A stretch of 64,000 nucleotides of DNA, from NCBI RefSeq assembly GCF_001297125.1, contig NZ_LHPC01000038.1:186001-250000 (forward strand), written 5' to 3'. This document shows positions 33,640 through 42,752 of this stretch, piece by piece (within the stretch, counting starts at the first letter, position 1; every line of letters starts with the position of its first letter). The notes under the pieces are model-generated. The model saw nothing but the letters and a program-made list of their open reading frames with translations, did no database searches and was not told the DNA's origin. A program made the translations under genes and the position numbers. The stretch is from Pseudomonas sp. RIT-PI-q. GTDB taxonomy: Bacteria; Pseudomonadota; Gammaproteobacteria; Pseudomonadales; Pseudomonadaceae.

Positions 33640-33673
33640 GTCAGCGCTGTTGCTGAGGCGCTGACCACTTTTT
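33640..33673 (+). terminator. Rho-independent terminator of the catabolic operon
   Basis: GTCAGCGC (33640-33647) pairs with GCGCTGAC (33658-33665) around a 10-base loop and is followed by CACTTTTTAA. It lies eight bases after the CitE-like stop and upstream of the convergent chemoreceptor gene end. Confidence 0.8.
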
Positions 33674-33704
33674 AACCCACTTGCCAGGCAACAAGCGCCA
33701 ATCA

Positions 33705-35825
33705 TCAAGTACGAAAACCGTCCATCAAACGCTGCTGGTGATTGGCTAGCAGATTCAGGGACTGGCTGATGCTGGCAGAGTCTTGCGACTGACGCGCCAG
33801 CACATGCGTGACGTCGCGGATACTGGAGACGTTGCGGTTCACTTCTTCTGAAACAGCGCTTTGCTCTTCTGCGGCACTGGCGATCTGCACGTTCATATCG
33901 CTGATGATCTCGATGCCCTGGTTGATTTTTTGCAGCGCGCCGACAGCCAGCGTCACCTGCGCAACACTATGATCGGCCTGGGCGCGGCTGTTTTGCATCG
34001 ACAGCACCACGCTTCGAGTACCCGATTGCAGGTGTTCGATGACGTGCTGGATTTGGCCAACCGATACCTGGGTTCGCTTGGCCAGATGACGCACCTCGTC
34101 CGCGACGACCGCAAATCCCCGACCCGACTCACCCGCCCTGGCGGCCTCGATCGCAGCGTTCAGCGCCAGAAGATTGGTCTGTTCGGCGACTGAACGAATG
34201 ACCTCGAGCACTGAGCCGATTTGCTCGCTGTTGCTGGCCAGTTCCTCAACTTGTTGCATCGCCTGGTGCATGTCCAACGCCAGTTGTGTGATGCATTGCG
34301 TGGTCCTGTCGATGGTCTGCACGCCTTCCTCGGTCGCTCGATCGACATTGCGCACCGCTTGCGCCGCCGAGGCCGCATTGCGCGCCACTTCCTGCGAGGT
34401 CTCGCTCATTTCCTGAGACGCGGCCGCCACTTGTTCGACTTCAAGCAATTGTTGCTGCATGCCACTGCTGGTTTGTGTCGCCATGTCCGCTGCCTGGTCA
34501 GCCGTGCGACGGGTGTCACCCACTGAAGACTTCACTTGGGCAATGATCGGCTGAAGTTTGTCGAGAAACCGGTTGAACCAACTCGTCAATTCACCCATTT
34601 CGTCACGTCCGACAGGGTTCAGACGGCGTGTCAGATCACCTTCACCGCTGGCGATGTCCTTGAACATTGCAGCGACACGCAGGATCGGTCGAGTAATGGT
34701 GCAAGCCAGCATCCAGATCAACAGCAGCCCGCCTGTTGCCGCCACGATACCCACGATCAGCTGGACCACAATCGCCTCCTTGTTCGCCTTGGCCAGCGCC
34801 GCTTTGAGCTTTTCAGCCGAGGCCAGCAGGATCGCTTCCGGCACCTGAATGACAACGCTCCAGCGCGCGGCACCGGGAATCGGTGAAAACGGCTTGATGA
34901 CGATGATGTTCCCGTCACTCTCGAGCACCACAGGTGCATCACCGTTCATGCTCGCTGCGATTTGTTTTTCTAGCGCCGGGTCGGCGTTGACCCACGGTTT
35001 TCCCGACGCCTGGGGCTCACCACTTCGGGCGGCAACCACACCGTCAGCACTGATGAAACTGACCTGTGCATGGCCGTCGTAAAGCGCACGGCTGGATTGT
35101 TCGACCAGCGCCTGCAGACTGGCCAGACTCAAGTCCACACAGAGGACGCCAAACACCGAGTCACCGCTCAGCAGTGGGACCGAGACCGTTGACATCAACG
35201 TCGTGACGCCACTGGTATTGGTGAATGCATACGGGTTGCTGACGCAGTCCTGCCTGGACTTGAACGCGCAGGTGTACCAGAACGTACCTGGAGATCCGTC
35301 ATCAGCCATCTCTTTTTCGCTCATGGTGTAGCTCGGAACAAGCGTGGAGGCATAGGACGCAAAACGACCTTTTTCATTCCCGCCGTCCGTTTGCTGGTTG
35401 GCAAAACGAGCGTCATCACCGTCCAGTGCATCAGGTTCGAATCCCACGCCCAACCCCAGCACCTCCGGATTGGCAGCCACTTGCAGCTGCATCAGTTTGA
35501 ACAGGTCGCTACGCAAGGTTCTGGCATCAGTGCCCAATCGCTTGGCTTGTTCTCGCTCAAACATGACCTGGCGCATGACCGCGTCGCCAAACACCCGGCT
35601 GCTGACAAAACGCTGACTGACGACGAGCGCCTGCTCCTCGCCCAACGCCGTCATGTACTGCAATGCGCCTTCCTTGAGGCTGCGTGCGCTGGACTCGTTG
35701 CTCAATGTCGACATGGCGTCGATCCGGTAAATCGAAAAGCCTATCAGGATGGCCGCTACGCCCAACATGCACACACCCGCCAGCAGGGTGATGCGAAGTT
35801 TTATGGATAAGCCGGGAATGGACAT
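33705..35825 (-). CDS. Methyl-accepting chemotaxis protein with dCache sensor
   Basis: A 706-residue inner-membrane chemoreceptor. TM1 is at about 11-30, a periplasmic dCache-type domain at about 35-340, TM2 at about 352-376 (IVGIVAATGGLLLIWML), a HAMP domain (RPILRVAAMFKDIASGEGDLTRRL in parts) and a signalling domain whose tip reads VAEQTNLLALNAAIEAARAG. In the sensor, GTFWYTCAFK and SNPYAFTNTSG occupy the place of the amino-acid-binding motif, but the Arg before W-Y and the Asp after P-Y are replaced, so a standard alpha-amino acid is a less likely ligand. It may sense the substrate of the adjacent amine cluster. Confidence 0.9.
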   Translation of the reverse strand: MSIPGLSIKLRITLLAGVCMLGVAAILIGFSIYRIDAMSTLSNESSARSLKEGALQYMTALGEEQALVVSQRFVSSRVFGDAVMRQVMFEREQAKRLGTDARTLRSDLFKLMQLQVAANPEVLGLGVGFEPDALDGDDARFANQQTDGGNEKGRFASYASTLVPSYTMSEKEMADDGSPGTFWYTCAFKSRQDCVSNPYAFTNTSGVTTLMSTVSVPLLSGDSVFGVLCVDLSLASLQALVEQSSRALYDGHAQVSFISADGVVAARSGEPQASGKPWVNADPALEKQIAASMNGDAPVVLESDGNIIVIKPFSPIPGAARWSVVIQVPEAILLASAEKLKAALAKANKEAIVVQLIVGIVAATGGLLLIWMLACTITRPILRVAAMFKDIASGEGDLTRRLNPVGRDEMGELTSWFNRFLDKLQPIIAQVKSSVGDTRRTADQAADMATQTSSGMQQQLLEVEQVAAASQEMSETSQEVARNAASAAQAVRNVDRATEEGVQTIDRTTQCITQLALDMHQAMQQVEELASNSEQIGSVLEVIRSVAEQTNLLALNAAIEAARAGESGRGFAVVADEVRHLAKRTQVSVGQIQHVIEHLQSGTRSVVLSMQNSRAQADHSVAQVTLAVGALQKINQGIEIISDMNVQIASAAEEQSAVSEEVNRNVSSIRDVTHVLARQSQDSASISQSLNLLANHQQRLMDGFRT

Positions 35826-35887
35826 GTCAACGCTCCGTGGATTTACTTTTTATGAGGCTTGTTCCTGCGGTCTGCCCTGCCACCCAT

Positions 35888-35945
35888 GGCCGGAAGACAC
35901 CGGCCTGAAACGCAAGTGGCGGCCCAACGAAGAAAGCACCGCCAC
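35888..35945 (-). terminator. Hairpins after the tartrate/malate-type dehydrogenase gene
   Basis: Two stems follow the gene on the minus strand: GTGGCGG/CCGCCAC (35916-35922 with 35939-35945) and GGCCGG-AAGACA-CCGGCC (35888-35905). Neither has a strong T-run; they could end that message or lie in the chemoreceptor leader. Confidence 0.35.
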
Positions 35946-35962
35946 TCGCCAAACAGGTGAGG

Positions 35963-37039
35963 TCAGAGCGCGTCGGCGATGGCCTGGCCGACTTCCTGGG
36001 TAGATCCCTGCCCGCCCAGATCACGGGTCTTGGGGCCTTGAGCAATGACCGTTTCGATGGCCTGCATAATCCCATCGTGAGCCGCACGGAACTCTGGACC
36101 GTCACCCAGGAAATCCAGCATCAACGCGCCCGACCAGATCATCGCAATAGGGTTGGCAATGTTCTGGCCGAAGATATCCGGCGCCGAACCGTGGACGGGT
36201 TCGAACAGCGAAGGAAATTTGCGCTCCGGATTGAGGTTGGCCGACGGCGCAATACCAATGGTGCCCGTGCAGGCCGGCCCGAGGTCAGAGAGGATGTCGC
36301 CGAACAGGTTGGACGCCACCACCACATCAAAGCGATCGGGTTGCAAGACAAAACGGGCGCACAGGATGTCGATGTGTTGCTTGTCCCAGGTGATGTCGGG
36401 GTAGTTGCCCGCCATTGCCGCAACGCGTTCGTCCCAGTACGGCATGCTGATGGCCATGCCATTTGACTTGGTCGCGGCGGTCACATATTTGCGTGAGCGC
36501 GTCTGGGCGAGGTCGAAGGCATACTTGAGGATGCGGTCGACACCTCGCCGGGTGAACACCGATTCCTGCAGCACGAATTCATGTTCAGTGCCTTCGAAGA
36601 CCCGGCCCCCCACCGAAGAATATTCACCTTCGGTATTCTCCCGGACAACGATGAAGTCGATATCCCCTGGCTTGCGGTTGGCCAATGGGCATGCCACGCC
36701 AGGGAACAGTTTCACCGGACGTATGTTCGCGTATTGATCAAACTCCCGACGAAACTTTAACAACGACCCCCAAAGCGAAATGTGATCCGGCACTTTATCC
36801 GGCCAACCGACGGCACCAAAATAAATAGCGTCGAAGTCTTTAAGTTGTTCAAACCAATCGTCAGGCATCATCTGGCCGCAGGCGAGATAATAATCGCAAC
36901 TGGCCCATTCAAAGTGTTGAAACTCAAGTTCAATACCGTACTTGGCAGCGGCCTTCTGCACAACTTTAATACCCTCGGGCATGACTTCAACGCCGATTCC
37001 GTCACCGGCAATCGCGGCAATTCGAAACGTCTTGCTCAT
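35963..37039 (-). CDS. Tartrate / D-malate / 3-isopropylmalate-type dehydrogenase
   Basis: A 358-residue NAD-dependent beta-decarboxylating dehydrogenase. IAAIAGDGIGVEVMPEG at the N-terminus, DAIYFGAVGWPD, FIVVRENTEGEYSSVGG and ASNLFGDILSDLGP with FEPVHGSAPDIFG are the family's nucleotide- and substrate-binding motifs. The form DKVPDHISLWGSLLKFRREF resembles tartrate dehydrogenase (Ttu/YeaU) more than LeuB. GAGGAAG precedes the ATG. It follows the APC permease in the long leftward run. It could oxidatively decarboxylate a 2-hydroxy acid of that pathway; the substrate is not determined. Confidence 0.87.
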   Translation of the reverse strand: MSKTFRIAAIAGDGIGVEVMPEGIKVVQKAAAKYGIELEFQHFEWASCDYYLACGQMMPDDWFEQLKDFDAIYFGAVGWPDKVPDHISLWGSLLKFRREFDQYANIRPVKLFPGVACPLANRKPGDIDFIVVRENTEGEYSSVGGRVFEGTEHEFVLQESVFTRRGVDRILKYAFDLAQTRSRKYVTAATKSNGMAISMPYWDERVAAMAGNYPDITWDKQHIDILCARFVLQPDRFDVVVASNLFGDILSDLGPACTGTIGIAPSANLNPERKFPSLFEPVHGSAPDIFGQNIANPIAMIWSGALMLDFLGDGPEFRAAHDGIMQAIETVIAQGPKTRDLGGQGSTQEVGQAIADAL

Positions 37040-37194
37040 TACACTTCCTCTTTAGATTATCCAACAGCAACAGGCATGAGTTAAATCAACTCGCGCAATA
37101 ACAGAGCGCACTGAAGTACGTTACGGCCTTGATTATTAGTTCAACCGCTACTGCGCCCACGACGCAGCAGCGGCAAAGACAGGTCGCCGGGTGG

Positions 37195-38709
37195 TCAGAC
37201 TTGATCGCCTAACGAGGACTCCAGCCGGGCATATTTCTCGGGAGACCGGGCACTCAAGTAGAAGGCACCGAGGAATCCCAGTACAAACGAACCCACCAAC
37301 AGCGCCATGAAGAACACTTCCAACGCGCCTTGTACGCCCAACAACACATCGAAGCTGGTCAGGGCAAAATAAAGAAACGGCAGCAGACCGGCGACGCTGA
37401 GCAGCGGTGCGAGAAAGGTGTGCCACACGCGTTTATCCACGTTGGAGCGACGGAAGAACACGAAGATCGCAATGCTGGCAATGCACTGGATGGTAATGAT
37501 CCCGGCTGCACCGACCCCGGTAAACCAGGTGAACAGCGTGTCGTAAGGGTTCAGCCCCAGCACCGCGAAGATCGCGACCACGACAGCCACCATCGCAGTT
37601 TGCACGTAGCACGCCACATGGGGTGACTTCTGGACCGGGTGGGTCGAGCCCAGTTTCTGGCTGAGCAAACCCTGGCGGCCCAAGGAGTAGAGATAACGGG
37701 CAACGTTGCTGTGGAACGTGACGATGGCCGCAAAGAGGCTAGTAATCACCAGCACCTGAAACAACTCGGTTGCCCAACCTCCGAGGATTTTGTCACTGAC
37801 CCAGAAAATCAGATTGCCCGATTGGTCCTTGGCCACGGCCACCGCTTCGTTTGCACCGATGGCGTTGATGATCAACCAGGCGGTCAGTGCATAAAACACG
37901 CCCATGAAAATCACCGCGATGTAGGTGGCAATCGGCACGGTGCGTTTGGGATCGCGCGCTTCCTCACCGTAGATGGCCGTGCCTTCGAAGCCAATGAACG
38001 AAGCATGGGCGAACATCAGGGCGACACCAATGGCGCCGGAAAAGGTCGCGGAAGGACTGAAGGGCTCAAACGAAAAATGACTCAGTGGCACCGAGTGATC
38101 GCCAAACACAATGCCCAGGTCGAGGATCAGGATGATCACTGTTTCAAGCGTGAGCAGGACCGCCAGCACCACGGCGCCGGCGTGCAAACGCCGTAACCCC
38201 AGCCATAGGCACATCGCCATGGCCGTGAAGGAGTAAACCCACCACGGCAAATGGAGGTTGAGCTGCTTGCCGAGCAACTCATTGAGGTAATAGCCAATAC
38301 CTCCATACAGACCGAGTTGAATCGCGTTATAGGAAAAAATCGCCAATGATGCGGAGCCCAGCCCCATCGGGCGTCCTATGCCTTTGGTGATGTAGGCGTA
38401 GAACGCCCCGGCGTTGGTGATGTGTTTGCTCATCGCCACATAACCCACCGCGAACAACAACAGCACCAGGGCGACCGCCACAAACGCACCGGCAATGCCG
38501 ATGCCGTTTCCAGAGCCAATGATCACAGGGAACAACGCGACAACCACCGTCAGTGGCGCCGCGGCGGCAATCACAAAGAACACGATACCCATGATGCCGA
38601 TACTGTTTCGCTCGAGGTCTCGGCTATCGGAAGTTGGGTTCATGGTCTTGCCCGGTGTTGATCCCGTTAAGTCCAGCGTAGCTGGTTTATCACTATATTC
38701 GTATGACAT
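37195..38709 (-). CDS. APC-superfamily amino-acid/amine permease
   Basis: A 504-residue inner-membrane transporter with about 12 hydrophobic helices. GIMGIVFFVIAAAAPLTVVV near 38-57 is the first helix, and FIGFEGTAIYGEEARDPKRTVP near 226-247 is the conserved consensus region. AGGG precedes the ATG at 38709; ATG 22 codons on has no site. It lies downstream of the amine-catabolic genes with a 266-bp leader, so it may have its own promoter. Import of the amino alcohol or amine used by the cluster is likely but inferred. Confidence 0.87.
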   Translation of the reverse strand: MSYEYSDKPATLDLTGSTPGKTMNPTSDSRDLERNSIGIMGIVFFVIAAAAPLTVVVALFPVIIGSGNGIGIAGAFVAVALVLLLFAVGYVAMSKHITNAGAFYAYITKGIGRPMGLGSASLAIFSYNAIQLGLYGGIGYYLNELLGKQLNLHLPWWVYSFTAMAMCLWLGLRRLHAGAVVLAVLLTLETVIILILDLGIVFGDHSVPLSHFSFEPFSPSATFSGAIGVALMFAHASFIGFEGTAIYGEEARDPKRTVPIATYIAVIFMGVFYALTAWLIINAIGANEAVAVAKDQSGNLIFWVSDKILGGWATELFQVLVITSLFAAIVTFHSNVARYLYSLGRQGLLSQKLGSTHPVQKSPHVACYVQTAMVAVVVAIFAVLGLNPYDTLFTWFTGVGAAGIITIQCIASIAIFVFFRRSNVDKRVWHTFLAPLLSVAGLLPFLYFALTSFDVLLGVQGALEVFFMALLVGSFVLGFLGAFYLSARSPEKYARLESSLGDQV

Positions 38710-38975
38710 CGCTAAAACCCTGTAGGTAGTGAGTTTTTTATTTCGGTAAAGCGAGGCAGTCGTTAAACAAGCAATACTCGGCAGCGGTGCCTATATACAC
38801 CTCGGCACCTTCTGGTTTTTCGAAGTAACAAGTGTCCGTATTATTAGTGAATCGGTGCAGACTGTGTTCGTAGATCCGTCATGCCCTGTACCGCGACAAC
38901 CAAAAGATCTCTCCAGACTGTTCGCGTTAAAATCGAATATTTTTTGAACAGGTGTTCATCATATAAGACGCATGC

Positions 38976-40451
38976 TTATGTCTCCAAAGTGCAACGTTCA
39001 AGTTTGGTCGATATGAACTTCACGTCGAGATACTCTTGAAGTCCCCAGTGACCACCTTCCCTGCCCAGGCCGCTGTCCTTATTGCCACCGAACGGCGCTT
39101 GCGCGGTCGAGGGTGCGCCATCGTTGACGCCGATCATTCCGTATTCCAACGCCTCAGCCACCAGTTGCGCTCGGGTCAGGTTCCTTGTCCACAGATAGGC
39201 CGCCAAGCCGTATGGCGATGCGTTGGCCGCCGCGACCACTTCAGCTTCACTGTCGAACGTGATCAGCGGCGCCACCGGGCCAAAGGTTTCCTCCTGCATG
39301 ATCAACATCGTTGCCGTCACGTCCTGGAGCACGGTCGGTTGAACATAGAAGCCTTGCATCCGGACACCGCCGGCGATGATTCGAGCACCTTGGGCCACCG
39401 CATCGGCGATGTGGCTGAGTGCTTTATCGCGTGCATGTTCATCCACCAACGGACCTATCCGGGTGGATTCGTGCAGTGGGTCGCCGACCTGGAGCCGATT
39501 GACCGCAACGGCGAGTTTTTCGGCGAACTGACTGGCGATCGAGCGATGGACATAGATGCGATTGGTGCACACACAGGTCTGGCCGGCATTGCGGAATTTG
39601 CACGCCACGACCTCTTCCACGGCCGCGTCCAGGTCGGCGTCTTCAAAGATGATGAACGGCGCATGCCCGCCCAATTCGAGAGACATCCTTTTCAGTGTCC
39701 TGGCCGATTGTTCGTACAGACGCTTGCCCACCTCAGTGCTGCCGGTAAAGGTGAGTTTGCGAATACGCGGGTCATCGAACATCACCTGAGACACCGTCCG
39801 CGGATCGGTGGTGGTAATCACCTGCAAGGTTCCCGGCGGGCCCCCAACGTCTTCCCACAGTTTGGCGAAATACAGTGCGGTGAGCGGTGCCTGCACAGGA
39901 GGTTTGACAATGGCCGTACACCCCACTGCCAGCGCCGGCGCCAGCTTGCGGGTGATCATCGCCGCCGGAAAATTCCACGGTGTAATGGCGTACACAGGCC
40001 CCACCGGCTGTTGCAGGGTCGCCAGCCGCTTGTTGCCATGTTGGCTCGGCATGCTTTCGCCGCCGACACGCCGCCCTTCTTCGGCAAACCAGTCGATAAA
40101 CGAGGCGGCATAAACGACTTCTGCACGGGCTTCCTGAATCGGCTTGCCCATTTCCATCGTGATGGTGCGAGCAATGCCTTCGGTGTGTTCGATAACGGCG
40201 TTGTACCAGGCACGCAGCAGTGCGCACCGATGATGGGCGGTTGTCTGGCGCCAGGTCTGGAAGGCGGCACTGGCGGCATCGGCAGCCAGCATCGCCTCTT
40301 CAATACCGGCGCTCGGAAGCTCGGCGATGATTTCCCCGGTCGCGGGAGAACGCACCGGGAACCAGGCGAAGGCGCCGATCCATTGACCATTGACGAACAT
40401 CTTGCGACGACCGCCATCGTGGGAGTCTGGCGTAAAGATTGGAAGTTTCAT
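38976..40451 (-). CDS. NAD(P)-dependent aldehyde dehydrogenase, succinate-semialdehyde type
   Basis: A 491-residue ALDH. ITPWNFPAAMITRKLAPALAVG in two parts, FTGSTEVGKRLYE, the base Glu in LELGGHAPFIIFEDAD and the nucleophile Cys in NAGQTCVCTNR are intact. GREGGHWGLQEYLD at the end resembles GabD. ATG 40451 was chosen since AGGTGG precedes it; a GTG twelve bases upstream is less likely. It follows the CrtI-like gene and may oxidise a semialdehyde from this cluster or from the TPP decarboxylase 11 kb away. Confidence 0.9.
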   Translation of the reverse strand: MKLPIFTPDSHDGGRRKMFVNGQWIGAFAWFPVRSPATGEIIAELPSAGIEEAMLAADAASAAFQTWRQTTAHHRCALLRAWYNAVIEHTEGIARTITMEMGKPIQEARAEVVYAASFIDWFAEEGRRVGGESMPSQHGNKRLATLQQPVGPVYAITPWNFPAAMITRKLAPALAVGCTAIVKPPVQAPLTALYFAKLWEDVGGPPGTLQVITTTDPRTVSQVMFDDPRIRKLTFTGSTEVGKRLYEQSARTLKRMSLELGGHAPFIIFEDADLDAAVEEVVACKFRNAGQTCVCTNRIYVHRSIASQFAEKLAVAVNRLQVGDPLHESTRIGPLVDEHARDKALSHIADAVAQGARIIAGGVRMQGFYVQPTVLQDVTATMLIMQEETFGPVAPLITFDSEAEVVAAANASPYGLAAYLWTRNLTRAQLVAEALEYGMIGVNDGAPSTAQAPFGGNKDSGLGREGGHWGLQEYLDVKFISTKLERCTLET

Positions 40452-40520
40452 GAAGTGATCCACCTATTCGGTTATGCCTGCCTTCCCATCAAGAAAAAGG
40501 CTCGTCGTACACCATCGCTG

Positions 40521-42233
40521 TCACTTGCTCAGGCGTTCGGTCAGACTTCGAAAAATGCGCGACCTGGCGACCTGATAGCCGAGGCGTTGCCCGACATCGG
40601 TTTTCAGCAAACTGCCGATCAGCCCGTTATCCGCCTTGAGCACCTTGCGCCCCGCTGCCGTATCGGTTTGCCCGGCCAGGTCGGCCAGGATGCGTTGCGC
40701 CGCGTTGTGCCCGGGCATGCCACTGACGCCGCCGCCGGGATGGCTGCCGGAACCACACAGGTAATAACCGGGAACCGGTGTCCGGTAATGCGCCGCCGCT
40801 TTGATCGGTCGATTGTCGAAGAGGTTCTCCAGGCCGATCATGGACTGGTGGAAGATGTTTCCACGGGTGATGTGATAGTTACGATGCAGATCCAGTGGGG
40901 TGATCACGTGGCGAGCGAGAATGTGATTGCGCATGTTCGGTGCGTAGCGGAAATAGATCTCCAGCACCTTGTCCGCCCACTCTTCCTTGCGTGTGTCCCA
41001 ATCTCCATGCGCCAGGTCAAAGGGCAATTGCTGCACCCCCAGTGACAGCGTATGCGTACCGGGCTGGCTCACCAGCCCCGGGTGGGTCACGGAGGGAATC
41101 AGCGCCTCAACCACCATGTCATCCGGAAACTCGCCACGTTGCTGTGCTTGCCAGGCCATTTCATACAGGTCCGGGGACGGGCCGAGAATGTTCAACCCCT
41201 GATGCTGGGGCCCCAGCTTGCCGGCCGGAAAGCCGACATAATCCGGCAGCGCGTCCACCAACAGGTGAATACGCGCCATGGAACCGCGCTGGTCAATCTC
41301 CTTGGCATCGGCTGCCGCCGCTTCTGGTAGCGCCCCTTCGGGTAACAACCCGACCAGAGACCGAGTCGGGTCGGCACCGGAAATGACCAGCGGCGCGCGA
41401 ATCTGCTCGCCCGAGACCAGCAAAACCCCAACCGCCTTGCCCTCTTCAATCAACACCTGCTGAATAGGCGTACTCGTTTCAACCCTGCCGCCGAAGGCTT
41501 GCAAGGCGCTGACCAGTGATTCGCTGATCATGCCCATGCCGCCTTTCGGCAAGCCATAACGACCGAACTGGCCTTCGAACTCTCCCAGCGCGTGATAGCC
41601 ATAGACATAGGCCGTGCCTGGCGTGGTTGGACTTCCCCACGTGGAGACCAGGCCCATGAACATCATGAAGCCGCGAAGTCGATCGGACTCTATGTAGTCT
41701 TTCAGCAGGTCCTCGGCCGAAGCCGTCATGAACGCGTCGTACAGCGCGCTTTCACCGGCGTCGTCAAAGATCGCCTTCAGGCGTTGTTGAGTCGGCGGGT
41801 CGCTGAGCTGGATCTCATGCGTCAGCTCACCGAAACGCTTGAGCCGCGTGGCGAACCGCATGAAATTGGCGCCATCGGCCTTGTTGTGATCCTCGATCGA
41901 ACGCAGGGTCTTGTCGATCTCCTGCCAGAACATCACACGATCGCCGTCGTCCCATAGCGCCATTTCCTGCAAGCCCGGAGCCACCGACTCCAGGCCGTAT
42001 TTTTTCAGTTCCAGATCGTCGACCACTTCCTGTCGAAACATCATCTGGATGTACGAACACGAAGAGAAAATAGCGCCCGGTATCAGTTCTTCACTGGTAC
42101 AGGCACCACCTACAATCGGCCTGGCCTCCAACACCAATACCTTGAGGCCTGCCCTGGCGAGATAATTTGCGCACACCAGCCCGTTATGGCCGGCACCGAT
42201 GATCAGGGCATCAAGATCGTTATGCTTACTCAC
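40521..42233 (-). CDS. CrtI/phytoene-dehydrogenase-like FAD oxidoreductase
   Basis: A 570-residue flavoprotein of the COG1233 type, with GTG start at 42233. ALIIGAGHNGLVCANYLARAG (in two parts, GxGxxG at 13-18) and LVLEARPIVGGACTSEEL form the N-terminal Rossmann fold. GYYLCGSGSHPGGGVSGMPGHNAAQRI near the C-terminus is the FAD-binding end of carotenoid-oxidoreductase relatives. No carotenoid genes are near, so it probably oxidises another hydrophobic or amine substrate. It sits between the small unknown gene and the aldehyde dehydrogenase in an apparent operon. Confidence 0.82.
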   Translation of the reverse strand: MSKHNDLDALIIGAGHNGLVCANYLARAGLKVLVLEARPIVGGACTSEELIPGAIFSSCSYIQMMFRQEVVDDLELKKYGLESVAPGLQEMALWDDGDRVMFWQEIDKTLRSIEDHNKADGANFMRFATRLKRFGELTHEIQLSDPPTQQRLKAIFDDAGESALYDAFMTASAEDLLKDYIESDRLRGFMMFMGLVSTWGSPTTPGTAYVYGYHALGEFEGQFGRYGLPKGGMGMISESLVSALQAFGGRVETSTPIQQVLIEEGKAVGVLLVSGEQIRAPLVISGADPTRSLVGLLPEGALPEAAAADAKEIDQRGSMARIHLLVDALPDYVGFPAGKLGPQHQGLNILGPSPDLYEMAWQAQQRGEFPDDMVVEALIPSVTHPGLVSQPGTHTLSLGVQQLPFDLAHGDWDTRKEEWADKVLEIYFRYAPNMRNHILARHVITPLDLHRNYHITRGNIFHQSMIGLENLFDNRPIKAAAHYRTPVPGYYLCGSGSHPGGGVSGMPGHNAAQRILADLAGQTDTAAGRKVLKADNGLIGSLLKTDVGQRLGYQVARSRIFRSLTERLSK

Positions 42234-42309
42234 GGCGTCATTCCATCTGAATGTGAAATCGAAGCCTGCTCACCTGCACGGTGAACAGGCCGCCTGCACG
42301 GCCAGCGAC

Positions 42310-42750
42310 TCAGGCCGGCAGCACCAACTTGAACAACTGGTGGTCGGTGAAGGTGTCATCCGGGTGACCGACAAAATTGCCCGTCACGATGCCGGTCGCG
42401 CCTTCGAATCGGCCACCACCACGAATCACGCGCCAGGCGATCGAACCGGTGCTGTAGCCGCTTGCCTGCACGCTGAACTGGCCTGGCATGACCGTTTCGA
42501 CATCCAGGTAACTGTCGATCCCGGGGAAGTCGACGCGACCGGTTTCCCAACTTTGCTCGCCCCGCACGGTCACCACCGTATCGAAGTGCGCGACACCGGT
42601 GGGCACCTGCAACGCCCCTTCGCCCTGCACATCCGCCAGTGGATCAAGTGCAAGAATCAGCCCCTGGGCACGGGACCGTACGACACCGGTGGCGTGGCCA
42701 ATGGTTTCGGCCTTGCCGGTGAAGTAGATCAGCATGGAATAGGTTTTCAT
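42310..42750 (-). CDS. Unrecognised 146-residue protein, possible small beta-barrel
   Basis: No family was recognised. It starts just after the class-III PLP enzyme stop, with AGAGG six bases before the ATG at 42750 (ATG 42753 is also possible). The sequence alternates polar and hydrophobic residues with many Gly and no Cys or long helices, and ends GGRFEGATGIVTGNF...DHQLFKLVLP, which resembles the lipocalin or allene-oxide-cyclase-like barrels. No signal peptide. Its place inside the operon argues for a role in the same pathway, perhaps substrate binding or isomerisation. Confidence 0.65.
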   Translation of the reverse strand: MKTYSMLIYFTGKAETIGHATGVVRSRAQGLILALDPLADVQGEGALQVPTGVAHFDTVVTVRGEQSWETGRVDFPGIDSYLDVETVMPGQFSVQASGYSTGSIAWRVIRGGGRFEGATGIVTGNFVGHPDDTFTDHQLFKLVLPA

Positions 42751-42752
42751 CA

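Noticed and set aside
39036..41045. A 669-codon open frame on the plus strand
   Set aside because: It runs antisense across two well-supported minus-strand genes (aldehyde dehydrogenase and CrtI-like). Composition is Arg/His/Gln-rich, there is no ribosome-binding site and no domain was recognisable; this is the mirror effect of GC-rich codon usage.
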